This document shows, one piece after another, positions 16,049 through 25,202 of a stretch of DNA of 45,203 bases. The stretch is from positions 1 to 45,203 of the forward strand of contig JANXLV010000147.1 in NCBI GenBank assembly GCA_025355005.1, in the 5' to 3' direction. Under the pieces are notes generated by a model, which worked only from the letters and a program-made list of their open reading frames with translations, did no database searches and was not told the origin of the DNA. The translations under genes and the position numbers were made by a program. Each line of letters starts with the position of its first letter. The stretch's first letter is position 1. The stretch comes from Myxococcales bacterium (GTDB lineage: Bacteria; Myxococcota_A; Polyangia; Polyangiales; Polyangiaceae).

Positions 16049-16714
16049 TCACCTCATGAGGTGCGGCGGCGTGTAGGGCTGACCCTGCATCTGCTGCATG
16101 GGCATGGGGGCGCCCATGGGCACCGTGTTCTGTCCCATGCAGCTCGCGTCCGCGGCGGCGGCGTGCAGGCCCATGAGCCACGCGGAGCGGTCATCGATCT
16201 TCTTCACCCAGAGCGTGCGCTGGCGCCGATACGTGAACTGCACGATGAGTGGGGCAACCAGCAGCGCGAGGAACGAGAACGCGATGAGCGGGCCGCCGAC
16301 CTCTTCCAGCTCACCCGCGCACAGGCCAATGCCGAGGAGCAGCATCACGATGCCGACGCCGAACGAGAGGGCGAGATTGCGGTTGCCCTTCTTCCACTCG
16401 TTGTCGCACGCCTGGCATAGCGGGACGTTGTACGCGGCGGACTTTCGCACGACTGCCGACAGGATCGCGCCGATGAGCGGCGACACGAAGAACGCGAGCC
16501 ACACCCACTGCGGCGTGAAGCTGAAGCTCTTGCGCGGATATGCCGCGACCTGCGGATTGCTGCACTTGGTGCAGACGTTGGCGAGCTGCCCGAACTTCGG
16601 CATCACGAGCGCGTCGAAGTCGCGGTACGGGCCGGTGGGCATGCCGTGGCCGTAGCCGTAAGGAGCCATGCCCGGCTGCTGCGGGGGCGGTGCGTAGGGG
16701 TTGTACGGATTCAC
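16049..16714 (-). CDS. Membrane protein with CxxC pairs
   Basis: 221 aa. A GTG start at 16712-16714 is proposed because the residues directly after it begin a coherent Pro/Tyr-rich N-terminus (NPYNPYAPPPQQPGM); sequence further upstream in this frame is Arg-rich. CTKC (about residue 45) and LCQAC (about 95) could form one zinc-ribbon-like site. Hydrophobic stretches are WVWLAFFVSPLIGAILSAV and two later ones around FGVGIVMLLLGIGL and PLIAFSFLALLVAPLIV. The tail is Met/Gln/Pro-rich. Its stop lies 6 nt before the oxygenase ATG. No family is recognised. Confidence 0.7.
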   Translation of the reverse strand: MNPYNPYAPPPQQPGMAPYGYGHGMPTGPYRDFDALVMPKFGQLANVCTKCSNPQVAAYPRKSFSFTPQWVWLAFFVSPLIGAILSAVVRKSAAYNVPLCQACDNEWKKGNRNLALSFGVGIVMLLLGIGLCAGELEEVGGPLIAFSFLALLVAPLIVQFTYRRQRTLWVKKIDDRSAWLMGLHAAAADASCMGQNTVPMGAPMPMQQMQGQPYTPPHLMR

Positions 16715-16783
16715 AGTGGGGAACGTATCATCGGCCGAGGCTCGCCGCGAGGGTCCGCCCGGTCGTGATAGCCTCGCCTCTTC

Positions 16784-17491
16784 ATGCAAGCGAACCGCCG
16801 CACCTCCCCAGTGATGTTCGTGCCTGTTTTCCTGGGGCTCGCGGCGATCCTGACGGGCTGCCACAAGAAGGGCACCGACGCGGCAGACGCGGCAGCAGAA
16901 GCGGGCGCGGTCGCGGCCGTCGTGGACGCAGGGCCCGAGACCACGAACGAGGCGCAGGTGACGCGCTACAAGGACGACGAGAAGTCGATGGACCGCGCCG
17001 ACGCGACCGTGAAGGTCGCAAAGACGAACGCGATCACCGCCGTTCCCATGGGCGCCGTCATCACGTCCCTCACGAAGGGTGATGCCGTCACCGAGCTCGC
17101 GCTTCACAATGGCTATTACCTGGTGATCTTCGCCGACCCGAAGGACCCCACCAAGAAGCTCATGGGCTGGGTCGTGAAGCAGGCCTTCGACGACGCCACG
17201 TACGTACCAGCAAAGAAGACCATGCCCGCCTGCGCCGCCGGCGGCATCCTCGTCACGAACGCGCTCTCGCCCTTCATGCCCCGCTGCACCACGCACTGCA
17301 CGAAGGGCGCCGACTGCGCGAGCAAGATGTGCGACTCCGTGGTGCAGCTCGATCCCAAGACGGGCGCACCCGTCGGCGAAGGAAGCGCGCAGTACACGCA
17401 AGCTTGCGAGGCAGTCATAGCCCCACCCCCGCCAACGCCGAGCAGCGCTCCCACAGCCGCAACCCCGAAGGTCGACGCGGGCAAACACTGA
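16784..17491 (+). CDS. Lipoprotein with SH3-like domain and Cys-rich C-terminus
   Basis: 235 aa. The lipobox AAILTGC (Cys26) is followed by an Asp/Ala linker. Residues about 75-135 (TNAITAVPMGAVITSLTKG, HNGYYLVIFA, KLMGWVVKQAF) resemble a bacterial SH3 domain, a fold that often binds cell-wall peptides. A Cys cluster follows (CAAGG, RCTTHCTKGADCASKMC, QACEA), and the protein ends with a Pro/Ser/Ala-rich tail. It is divergent from the GTG-start membrane protein (69-nt gap) and convergent with the metallophosphoesterase gene. A role in envelope binding is inferred from the fold only. Confidence 0.72.
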   Translation: MQANRRTSPVMFVPVFLGLAAILTGCHKKGTDAADAAAEAGAVAAVVDAGPETTNEAQVTRYKDDEKSMDRADATVKVAKTNAITAVPMGAVITSLTKGDAVTELALHNGYYLVIFADPKDPTKKLMGWVVKQAFDDATYVPAKKTMPACAAGGILVTNALSPFMPRCTTHCTKGADCASKMCDSVVQLDPKTGAPVGEGSAQYTQACEAVIAPPPPTPSSAPTAATPKVDAGKH

Positions 17492-17519
17492 CCGCGCTCC
17501 CCGACCGAGCCCGGCTCGA

Positions 17520-18671
17520 CTACGTCAGAATGAGCTCCGTGATCTCCGCCGGTGCTCCCACGCGCATCGGCGGGCCCCAGTACCCCGTCCCGCAGCTCAC
17601 GTAGACCTGCGTGTCCCCCAGGTTCATCAGCCCGCGCAGGAACGTCTTCTGCTGTATCCGCACCAGATACCCCCACGGGAATATCTGCCCACCGTGCGTG
17701 TGACCCGATAGCTGCAGATCCACTCCGTGCGCTCTTGCGCGCTCCACCTGGCGCGGCTGGTGCGCGAGCAGCACGACCGCGCGGCTCTTGTCGCGATCGC
17801 CGAGCGCCTTCTCCATGTCCTCGCCGTGGCCGTCGGTCGAGTGTGCGCTTGCGTCGTCGACGCCGGCCAGATCGAAGCCGCGCGGGAGCGGGACGCGCTC
17901 GTTGCGGAGCGTCTTGATGCCGAGCGTGGCGAGGAACGCGATCCATTCGTCCGCGCCCGAGTAGTACTCGTGGTTGCCCGTCACGAAGAACACGCCGTCC
18001 TTCCCGCGCAGGTCGGCGAGCGCGCGCACTGCGTCGCCGAGCTCCTCCACGCTGCCGTCCACCAGGTCCCCCGTGATCGCGACGAGGTCGGGCGAGAGCG
18101 CATTCACGCGCGCGACGACGTCCTCCAGGAACGCCTTGCCGATCGTCGGCCCTATGTGGACGTCCGTGAGCTGCACGATGCGATAGCCCTTCGCTGAAGC
18201 CGGCAGCTTCGCGAGCGTCACATCCACGCGCTTCACCGCGACCTGCCCGAGCGCGCTCTTCACGCCAGCCGCCGACATGCCGAACGCGAAGAGGCCCGCG
18301 GACGCAGCGATCGCACGGCCGATGAACGCGCGACGCTCCGGATCCGGCGGCGCGCTCCGCACCTTGTCTGCCACGAAGAGGACAAGCTTCATCGCATCTC
18401 CGAAGAGCAGCGCGACGAACAGGAAGAACATGATGCCCATCCACCCGAACGCGAGGAACGACAGCGGCGTGGAGACCCAGCGAGGCCCGCGCATCAGCGT
18501 CATGCCCGCCATGATCGAGATGCCGCCGATGATGATGAGCGATTTGATCACCGTCCGCGTGGTGCCGGTGAGGCCCGCATCACGGACCAGGCGCACGAAG
18601 AGGTAATAGTGGATGCCCAGCGTGAGGCCGCCGAAGACGAGGAGGAACAGGATGAGTCGGCCCGCGGACAT
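17520..18671 (-). CDS. Membrane-anchored metallophosphoesterase (YaeI/YkuE-like)
   Basis: 383 aa. About four N-terminal membrane segments (LILFLLVFGGLTLGIHYYLF and others to about residue 100) precede RRAFIGRAIAASAGLFAFG and a calcineurin-like phosphoesterase domain. Metal motifs are visible in the expected order: QLTDVHIGP (DxH), ITGDLVDG (GD), VTGNHEYYSG (GNHE), LAHQP and LSGHTHGGQ (GHxH). This subgroup includes phosphodiesterases acting on membrane lipids or UDP-linked substrates; the true substrate is unknown. It is divergent from the hydroxylase gene with a 65-nt shared promoter region, and convergent with the SH3-like lipoprotein. Confidence 0.88.
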   Translation of the reverse strand: MSAGRLILFLLVFGGLTLGIHYYLFVRLVRDAGLTGTTRTVIKSLIIIGGISIMAGMTLMRGPRWVSTPLSFLAFGWMGIMFFLFVALLFGDAMKLVLFVADKVRSAPPDPERRAFIGRAIAASAGLFAFGMSAAGVKSALGQVAVKRVDVTLAKLPASAKGYRIVQLTDVHIGPTIGKAFLEDVVARVNALSPDLVAITGDLVDGSVEELGDAVRALADLRGKDGVFFVTGNHEYYSGADEWIAFLATLGIKTLRNERVPLPRGFDLAGVDDASAHSTDGHGEDMEKALGDRDKSRAVVLLAHQPRQVERARAHGVDLQLSGHTHGGQIFPWGYLVRIQQKTFLRGLMNLGDTQVYVSCGTGYWGPPMRVGAPAEITELILT

Positions 18672-18736
18672 TTTCGGTTGAGGCTAGGATGAAGGAAAGT
18701 ACGCGGGCGTCGCGGAAAATCGTGCAAGGCTGAACC

Positions 18737-19834
18737 ATGGAGACCAGCGCCTATTACCCGTTTGGTTTGCCTCTCTACATCTTGCTCCTGGTCGTCGAGT
18801 GGGTGGTTGCTCGGCGGCGGGGGAGGCCGACTCTTTCGTTCGCGCCAAGCGTGAGCAACGTTTCTTCGGGGGTGGGGTCCGTCGTCATGGGGCTGTTCCT
18901 GGGGCCGATGTGGCTCGCGCTGTACGCATGGGGGGCGCAGACGTTTGCGCTGTTTCACTGGCGCGATGGGTCGTTCATCCCGTACGTGCTCGCGCTCGTG
19001 CTCGCGGACCTTGCTCACTACTGGAACCACCGCATGGATCATCGCGTGGCTGCTTGCTGGGCCATTCATGGCGTGCACCACCAGTCGGAGGAGATGAATT
19101 TCACCACCGGCATGCGCCACGGGTGGTTCTCGGACTTCTTCTCCATCCCGTTCTACGCGCCGCTCACGCTGGTGGGCATCGAGCTCCGGCATTTCTTCTT
19201 CGCCACGGTCATCCTTTCGTTGCATGCACTCTGCACGCACAGCGCCGTGATCAAGTTCCCGAGCTTCGGCGTGCTGGTCACTCCGCAGTCGCACAGCCTC
19301 CACCACGCGAAGAACGCGCCGTATGCGGACAGGAACTTCGCGGTCATGTTCAGCGTGTGGGACCGGCTCTTAGGAACGTACGTCGCGCTGGATCCGAGGA
19401 TTTTGCCTGTTTATGGCACCACGCGCGGATATCCCACCCACGACGGCGTTCGCGCGCAGTGGGTGCTGTGGGCGGACCTCTTCGCACGCGCGCGTCTGGT
19501 CGCCGGCCTTCCCGCGAAGGCGGTCGTCTTCCTGGGCCGGCCATCGGATACGGGGCTTCCGCGGCAGCCACAGGCTCGTGCATCGCGTGACATCCCGCGG
19601 GCGACGAAGGTGGTCGTCGCAGCGCTGCTCGTGCTCACGCTGGGCTCATCGCTCTGGGTGTTCGTGGGCCGCGACCGGTTCGGGTGGTCCACATGGCTGG
19701 TGTGTGGTGCTCTCATCCTTTGGACGATGTCATCGCTCTGCGGCGTGCTTGATGGAAGGAGAAAGCTTGCCGCAGTCGTGCAACCAACGGACACTATGAG
19801 GAGTGCGCCTCTGCGCGCTCCTGGAGGTTCGTGA
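18737..19834 (+). CDS. Sterol desaturase/fatty acid hydroxylase superfamily membrane enzyme
   Basis: 365 aa. Membrane segments near residues 10-28, 48-66 and 80-93 frame the di-iron histidine motifs HYWNHRMDH (H94, H98, H102), HGVHHQSEEM (H111, H114, H115) and HSLHHAKNAP. It should use O2 to hydroxylate or desaturate a lipid on the cytosolic membrane face. The catalytic part ends near residue 270, and about 80 extra residues with two further hydrophobic spans follow (VVVAALLVLTLGSSLWVFV, WLVCGALILWTM). Its stop overlaps the start of the large lipoprotein gene, so they are probably co-expressed. Confidence 0.88.
   Translation: METSAYYPFGLPLYILLLVVEWVVARRRGRPTLSFAPSVSNVSSGVGSVVMGLFLGPMWLALYAWGAQTFALFHWRDGSFIPYVLALVLADLAHYWNHRMDHRVAACWAIHGVHHQSEEMNFTTGMRHGWFSDFFSIPFYAPLTLVGIELRHFFFATVILSLHALCTHSAVIKFPSFGVLVTPQSHSLHHAKNAPYADRNFAVMFSVWDRLLGTYVALDPRILPVYGTTRGYPTHDGVRAQWVLWADLFARARLVAGLPAKAVVFLGRPSDTGLPRQPQARASRDIPRATKVVVAALLVLTLGSSLWVFVGRDRFGWSTWLVCGALILWTMSSLCGVLDGRRKLAAVVQPTDTMRSAPLRAPGGS
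19823..19827 (+). promoter_or_regulatory. Shine-Dalgarno GGAGG deciding the 19834 start
   Basis: GGAGG lies 6 nt before ATG 19834 and 3 nt before GTG 19831. The spacing favours the ATG as the start of the large lipoprotein, with a one-base overlap with the preceding stop. Confidence 0.6.
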
Positions 19835-22185
19835 TGCGCAACACTCGTGCTCGGTGGACCCTGGCTCTTGCGGCAGGTCTTGCGCTCGGCGTCGCCGTCG
19901 CCGCAGTGGGTTGCGGCAGCGCGGACGAGTCCCAGTTTGGTGGCGGCGGCGATGACGGGTCCACCGGCGGCGACGAGACCGGGTTCAACAACGGCTTCGG
20001 CACCAAGGACGGCGCTGTCGACGCGAAGGCCTTCAACAACGACGCAAGCGGCGCGCTCGTCGTGACGCCGGCCGTTGCGAACATCGCCATCACCGTCACG
20101 AACGGCGTGATCACGGCGAACCTGCCGGCGCAGTTCAAGGCGAACTACAACGGGTCGGTCGTCAACGCGACCTGGCTCTTCGATCGCGGTGAGCTCGGCG
20201 TCGTCAACGCGACGTCCGGCCTCTTCACCGCGTCCGGAACCACGGTGGGCGATGGCACCATCACTGCCCGCTTCGGCGCACGCGAGGGCACGGCAAAGGT
20301 GCACATCACGCTGAGCGAGACGGAGAACGGGCTCCCCAGCAACGTGGACGCGGGCGTGGGCGGCTTCGGAGGTCTCGGCGGTGTCGGCGGCGAGCCGCTC
20401 GGTGGCGCCGTGGACCCCGCGATCGTCGCGCGCCTCAAGGCAGAGACCAACCCGAGCGACATCACGTTCCTCTATCCGTACGACAAGACAGTGTGGCCGC
20501 GCGGCCTGCTTCCGCCGCTCCTCATGTGGCAGACCACGAAGGCCGCCGACTCCGTGTACGTGAAGCTGTCGCAGGCGAACTTCACGTTCGAGGGCACCTA
20601 CTCGTACTCCGCGCAGCCCGCGGGCGGTCCGGAGCGGCAGCGCGTCCGCCTCGAGGACGCCGTCTGGAAGGCTGCGACGGACGGCAACTCCGGCGATCCG
20701 CTCCTGGTCACCGTGAAGGTGTACTCCGCAGCGGATGACAAGGTGTATGGGCCGATCACCGAGGCGTGGACCGTCGCGAACGGCGTGCTCAAGGGCACGG
20801 TCTATTACAACTCGTATGACTCCAAGGTGAACCCCGCAGGCGGCGCCGTCATCGCGATCAAGCCGCGTTCGCCGGAGCCCACACTCGCCGTGGCCGCAGA
20901 GGCCGGAAAGTGCACCGTCTGCCACACGCTGTCCGCGGATGGCTCCACGCTCTGGGCGGAAGACGGTGACTTCTACCAGAACGGCGCGTCGTACGATCTG
21001 AAGGACGGCGGCGCACGCACCTCGTACGTCACCACTGGCGATGGCGGCATTCCGGGCAACAACCGCAAGTTCGTGTGGTCCGCGCCGTACCCCGATGGAG
21101 CGTTCGCGCTCGCGAGCTCCAACTACACGCGCGAGGCGTACACCCAGACGGACGCAAAGCTCTTCGCCCGCAGCGACGGCACGGAGGTGGTCTCCAACGT
21201 GGCCACGTTCGTGACGAGCGCCGTCACGCCGGCATTCGCGCCGAACGGCAAGAAGATCGTCTTCAACTTCTGGGAAGGTCCCGGCGGCGGCGGTGTCACC
21301 GCGGGCGCGGGCCGCACGCTCGCGATCCTGGATTTCACGTGCGGAGCCGCTGCTGGCTCGGTCAAGTGTGGCGCGGGCGTCACGCCTGCGTTCTCGAACA
21401 TTCGTCAGATCTACAGCGGCCCCACGAACTATCCGGCGTGGCCCAGCTTCGTTCCGGACGGGACGGGCGTCGTCTTCCACAACACGGTGCAAGGCGGCAA
21501 CTGCGGGCCGGTGCCGCCCGCCAAGAACACCACCGGGGACTGTCAGCTCACCACCTGGAACAACGCCGAAGCGGAGCTCTGGTACGCGCCCGATCCCACC
21601 GCCGCGGTGGATGCGGGAGCCTCGGCCGCGCCGATGGCGCTGAACGCGCTCAACGGCAAGGCGACTGGCGGCGCGCTCTACATGCCCGTCACCGCTGCGC
21701 ACCCGAACGACTCCATCGTGAACTACCAGCCCACGGTCAATCCCGTCGCGTCTGGCGGCTACTACTGGACGGTGTTCACGTCGCGTCGCCTCTACGGCAA
21801 CCTGATCACGGGCGCGCCCTGGAGCTCCACGCCAGACGCGAAGAAGCTCTGGGTCGCCGCCATCGACATCAAGACCGGCATGATCGATCCCAGCCACCCC
21901 GCCTTCTACCTCCCAGGCCAGGAGCTCAGTGCCGGCAACTCACGCGGCTTCTGGGTCGTCGATCCATGCAAGGGCGACGGCTCAGGCTGCGAATCTGGCG
22001 ACGAGTGCTGCAACGGCTTCTGTCGCGCAGCAGGAGACGGAGGCGCCCTCGTCTGCGGCCCGCAGCCGCCAGGCAACAAGTGCTCGATGGAGTTCGAGGC
22101 CTGCAAGATCGACGCAGACTGCTGCGATCCAAAAGATCAGTGCATCAACGGACGCTGCGCCCAAAAAGCCCCAGGCGTCAACTGA
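19834..22185 (+). CDS. Large exported lipoprotein: Ig-like domain, single CxxCH, TolB-like propeller, knottin-like tail
   Basis: 783 aa from the ATG. Lipobox VAAVGC near residue 27, then a Gly/Asp linker. Residues about 75-155 (FKANYNGSVVNATWLFDRG, GLFTASGTTVGDGTITARF) look like a bacterial Ig-like domain. A lone haem-binding motif KCTVCHTLSADG occurs near residue 358, followed by repeated WSPDG-like blades (FVWSAPYPDGAFALASSN, TPAFAPNGKKIVFNFW, AWPSFVPDGTGVVFHNT) typical of TolB-like propellers. The last 70 residues hold two Cys-knot-like units, CESGDECCNGFC and CKIDADCCDPKDQCINGRC. Role could be redox-linked surface binding, but this is inference. It overlaps the convergent EVE-domain gene by 8 nt. 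Confidence 0.8.
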   Translation: MRNTRARWTLALAAGLALGVAVAAVGCGSADESQFGGGGDDGSTGGDETGFNNGFGTKDGAVDAKAFNNDASGALVVTPAVANIAITVTNGVITANLPAQFKANYNGSVVNATWLFDRGELGVVNATSGLFTASGTTVGDGTITARFGAREGTAKVHITLSETENGLPSNVDAGVGGFGGLGGVGGEPLGGAVDPAIVARLKAETNPSDITFLYPYDKTVWPRGLLPPLLMWQTTKAADSVYVKLSQANFTFEGTYSYSAQPAGGPERQRVRLEDAVWKAATDGNSGDPLLVTVKVYSAADDKVYGPITEAWTVANGVLKGTVYYNSYDSKVNPAGGAVIAIKPRSPEPTLAVAAEAGKCTVCHTLSADGSTLWAEDGDFYQNGASYDLKDGGARTSYVTTGDGGIPGNNRKFVWSAPYPDGAFALASSNYTREAYTQTDAKLFARSDGTEVVSNVATFVTSAVTPAFAPNGKKIVFNFWEGPGGGGVTAGAGRTLAILDFTCGAAAGSVKCGAGVTPAFSNIRQIYSGPTNYPAWPSFVPDGTGVVFHNTVQGGNCGPVPPAKNTTGDCQLTTWNNAEAELWYAPDPTAAVDAGASAAPMALNALNGKATGGALYMPVTAAHPNDSIVNYQPTVNPVASGGYYWTVFTSRRLYGNLITGAPWSSTPDAKKLWVAAIDIKTGMIDPSHPAFYLPGQELSAGNSRGFWVVDPCKGDGSGCESGDECCNGFCRAAGDGGALVCGPQPPGNKCSMEFEACKIDADCCDPKDQCINGRCAQKAPGVN

Positions 22186-22594
22186 GCGCGGTCTTCGCAA
22201 GCACCAGGATCATCTTCAGCTCTGCCGGCGTGACCTTCGTGACGCTGATGCGGCTCTTCTTCACGAGCGCCATCTCCGAGAGCTTCGGGTGCGCCTTCAG
22301 CGTGGCGAGCGTCACCGGCACAACGAACGCCTTCACGGGCGCGAGATCCACCGCGGAGAAATCCTCCTCCGTCGTGGGGTCCTGGTACGCCTCGCGCACG
22401 CACTTCGCGATGCCGACGATCTCCTTGCCATCGTTCGAGTGATAGAAGAGCACCTGGTCGCCCTTCTTCATCTCACGCAGGTTGTTGCGAGCCTCGTAGT
22501 TGCGCACACCATCCCAGACGACCTTCTTCTCGCGCTGAAACCGCTCGAAGCTGTAGACCGAGGGCTCACTCTTGACGAGGTAGATGGCGCTCAT
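22178..22594 (-). CDS. EVE-domain protein (Thy28-like)
   Basis: 138 aa, a single EVE (PUA-like) domain. MSAIYLVKSEPSVYSFERF, VWDGVRNYEARNNLREMKKGD, VLFYHSNDGKEIVGIAKC and YQDPTTEEDFSAVDL are the canonical Thy28/YcaQ-neighbour motifs. EVE domains bind modified bases (5-methylcytosine derivatives) in DNA or RNA. The start ATG at 22592-22594 fits the standard N-terminus; the frame remains open far upstream but that part is antisense to the kinase gene. It is divergent from the kinase at 22709. No restriction or modification gene is nearby. Confidence 0.9.
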   Translation of the reverse strand: MSAIYLVKSEPSVYSFERFQREKKVVWDGVRNYEARNNLREMKKGDQVLFYHSNDGKEIVGIAKCVREAYQDPTTEEDFSAVDLAPVKAFVVPVTLATLKAHPKLSEMALVKKSRISVTKVTPAELKMILVLAKTALS

Positions 22595-22708
22595 CGGTCG
22601 GTCTCTAACATGGACCTCGATGAGAGGCTCATCGGTCGCAAAGTACGGCCATTGACCTGTGCTGAGTGGTCTTTCGCGAACCACCAAACGCCGATAGGCT
22701 GAGGTTCG

Positions 22709-24244
22709 ATGGAGATGGAGCGCCTCGAGCACGCCCCGAAGGCCGGCGAGATCTTCGCCGGAAAGTACCGGGTCGACCGCGTGCTCGGCGTCGGCGGCAT
22801 GGGCTATGTCCTGGCCGCGACGCATCTGCAGCTGCACGAGCGCGTCGCCATCAAGATGTTGCTTCCCGCGATGGCCGCAGACCCTGACACGGTCCAGCGC
22901 TTCCTGCGCGAAGGCCGCGCCGCCGTGAAGATCCGGAGCGAACATTGCGTGCGCGTCCAGGACGTGGGCGCGCTGCCGGACAACACGCCGTACATGGTGA
23001 TGGAGTACCTGGAGGGTCATGACCTCTCGGACGTGCTGAAGCAGCGCGGGAAGCTTCCGCCGTCCGTCGCGGTCGACTACGTCCTCGAGGCCTGCGAGGC
23101 GATCGCGGAGGCGCACGGCCTCCACATCGTTCATCGCGATCTGAAGCCGGCCAACCTGTTCTTGCAGCGCCTTGGAAACGGCAGCGAGCTCGTGAAGGTG
23201 CTCGACTTCGGCATCTCCAAGATGGCAGGCCAAGCAGAAGGCAACATGTCGATGACGCGGACGAGCGCGATGATGGGCTCGCCGCTCTACATGTCGCCAG
23301 AGCAACTGAAGAGCAGCAAGAACGTCGATGCCCGCGCCGACCAGTGGGCGCTCGGCGTCATCCTGTACGAGCTGATCGCGGGAGCTGTGCCATTCAACGC
23401 TGACACGATGGCGGAGCTCGGCGCTCTCGTGCTCTCTGGCGAGACACCATGGCTCGGCACCGCCGCGCCGGGAACACCACCGGAGCTGTGCAGCATCGTC
23501 GCGACGTGTCTTCGCCGCAAGCCAGATGACAGGTTCACGAACCTCGCCGATCTCGCGGATGCAATCGCGCCTTTCGGGACACAGCGCGCGCGCGACTCCG
23601 CGAACGCGATCGTGAAGACGCTCGGGATTCCGAGCATGCGTGCGCACCGGGTGTCGTTCGGAAGCATCGATGTGCAGGGCCGGACGTCGGAGCCATCGAT
23701 GCCGGCCATTTCCGTCGAGTGGGGCGTCTCCGGCGCCACGCCGCCTCCGAACTGGGGCGGGTCCACGCCTGCGCCTCCACCGAGCCACAGCTCGCCGCGC
23801 GCGGTGACCCTTGCCGATTCGTCGGGTGCGCAACCTGCTCCGGCGAGGCATGTGCGCTGGCCGCTCTTGCTCGTGCCCGCCTTGCTCCTTGCCCTGGGCG
23901 GCGTCGGTGCGGCTGCGGCGATCAAGTGGCGCGCGCAACGCCCCGCGATGAACGGTCCGGCGGCGAGCTCCAGCGTCTCGCCAGAGGTGGCCCAGTCGGC
24001 CGCTTCGATCCCCACGTCGGTCGCGACCAGCGTGCTCAGCGCGGTCGTCGCGTCCGCCACTCTGCCGGCGCAATCCGCATCTGTGTCGATGGCCTCTGCG
24101 GCCGTCGCGCAGCGCAAGGTACCGCCCAGGACCGCGCCTTCGGCTGCCGGAGCCGCCGCTGCTGCGATCACCGCGGCACTGGTCGTCGTCCCTTCGGCGA
24201 AGCCCGTCCCGAACCCCGAGCACGCCACGAGCCCCAAGGACTGA
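22709..24244 (+). CDS. Hanks-type Ser/Thr protein kinase with C-terminal membrane span
   Basis: 511 aa. Kinase domain about 20-290: GVGGMG (27-32), VAIK with K49, VHRDLKPANL (141-150), DFGIS (166-170), SPEQ (196-199). A Pro/Ser/Ala linker precedes one transmembrane span near residues 384-405 (WPLLLVPALLLALGGVG), and an Ala/Ser/Val-rich tail of about 100 residues would be extracytoplasmic. It is followed after one base by the TPR/PEGA gene, the standard pairing in Polyangia. This is the intact counterpart of the damaged locus at 5.2-7.7 kb. It likely senses an envelope signal and phosphorylates cytosolic or membrane targets (family knowledge; targets unknown). Confidence 0.92.
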   Translation: MEMERLEHAPKAGEIFAGKYRVDRVLGVGGMGYVLAATHLQLHERVAIKMLLPAMAADPDTVQRFLREGRAAVKIRSEHCVRVQDVGALPDNTPYMVMEYLEGHDLSDVLKQRGKLPPSVAVDYVLEACEAIAEAHGLHIVHRDLKPANLFLQRLGNGSELVKVLDFGISKMAGQAEGNMSMTRTSAMMGSPLYMSPEQLKSSKNVDARADQWALGVILYELIAGAVPFNADTMAELGALVLSGETPWLGTAAPGTPPELCSIVATCLRRKPDDRFTNLADLADAIAPFGTQRARDSANAIVKTLGIPSMRAHRVSFGSIDVQGRTSEPSMPAISVEWGVSGATPPPNWGGSTPAPPPSHSSPRAVTLADSSGAQPAPARHVRWPLLLVPALLLALGGVGAAAAIKWRAQRPAMNGPAASSSVSPEVAQSAASIPTSVATSVLSAVVASATLPAQSASVSMASAAVAQRKVPPRTAPSAAGAAAAAITAALVVVPSAKPVPNPEHATSPKD

Positions 24245-24245
24245 C

Positions 24246-25202
24246 ATGAGAAGATGCGCCGTCCTACCCGTCATCGTCGTGGTGCTGCTCGCGAGCGCGC
24301 CGGCGCAGGCCGCGGACGATCCCGAGCAGCTGTTCATCCAGGGCAATGCGCTGATGGAGCAGGGCAAGTACGAGGACGCGCTCGAGCGCTTCGAGCGGGC
24401 GCAGAAGCTGGACCCTGGCGTGGGAACGCAGTTCAACATCGCCGTCTGCAACCAGAAGCTCGGACACCTCGCGATCGCGTACCGCAACTTCGTCGAGGTG
24501 CAGCGCTTCGCACACGCGGCGGGAAAGACGGCGCGCGAAGATGCCGCGAAGCAGAAGCTCGCGGAGATGACCCCACTGCTCTCGTATTTCGTCATCGCGT
24601 CGCGCGAACCAGGCGAGGTGGTCGTGAAGCTCGATGGGCAGATCATCGGAAAGGAATCGTGGGCGTTCGTCCCCGTGGATGCGGGGCCGCATCACGTCGA
24701 CGCATCGGGGCCGAACAGGAAATCGTGGACCCTCGACGTTCCTGCGCCCGCGGGCGGTCAGCACACGGACGTCGTCGTTCCGGTGCTCCTCGCAGCGGAA
24801 GGCAAGACCGTCACGGTCACGAAGGAGACCACCAACACGAGGCGCACTGTCGGCTACGTCGTCGGCGGGGTCGGTGTCGTTGGACTGGCCGCGGCGGGCG
24901 TGACGGGGCTCATGATCCTGGATGCGAAGTCGACGGCGGACAAACACTGCCCCGGATCGGACCATCACTGCATCGACCCGACGACGGGCGCGGTGGACAA
25001 GACCGGCGCAGACGCGGTCTCGCAGGGCAAGACTCTCACGCCGATCAACGGGGTGGCGTGGGGCGTCGGCCTTGCCGGCGTGGGCGTGGGCGCGATCCTC
25101 ATCCTCACATCAGGCAAGAAAGAGGAGAGGCCCGGCACACCCAAGGTGTCGTTCTCACCGCTTTCCGGCGGCGGATTTCTCACGCTCAGCGGCGCACTCT
25201 AG
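24246..25202 (+). CDS. TPR/PEGA-type exported partner protein of a kinase
   Basis: 318 aa. A signal peptide (MRRCAVLPVIVVVLLASAPAQA) is followed by TPR-like helices EQLFIQGNALMEQGKYEDA, LERFERAQKLDPGVGTQFN and LGHLAIAYRNFVEVQRFA, then a PEGA-like beta segment (VVVKLDGQIIGKESWAFVPV, AGPHHVDASGP). Two Gly/Ala membrane-like segments near 205-225 and 275-295 sandwich a Cys pair (HCPGSDHHC). The same order of parts is found, broken, at 6465-7714. It begins 1 nt after the kinase stop and ends directly at the start of the next gene, so it is in the middle of an operon. Confidence 0.85.
   Translation: MRRCAVLPVIVVVLLASAPAQAADDPEQLFIQGNALMEQGKYEDALERFERAQKLDPGVGTQFNIAVCNQKLGHLAIAYRNFVEVQRFAHAAGKTAREDAAKQKLAEMTPLLSYFVIASREPGEVVVKLDGQIIGKESWAFVPVDAGPHHVDASGPNRKSWTLDVPAPAGGQHTDVVVPVLLAAEGKTVTVTKETTNTRRTVGYVVGGVGVVGLAAAGVTGLMILDAKSTADKHCPGSDHHCIDPTTGAVDKTGADAVSQGKTLTPINGVAWGVGLAGVGVGAILILTSGKKEERPGTPKVSFSPLSGGGFLTLSGAL

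Noticed and set aside
17492..17519. CGAGC-CCG-GCTCG hairpin between convergent genes as terminator
   Set aside because: Only a five-base stem, and no U-tract on either strand.
22595..22708. GTGGT...ACCAC inverted repeat as operator before the kinase
   Set aside because: A five-base match is expected by chance at this GC content, with no second copy before other genes.
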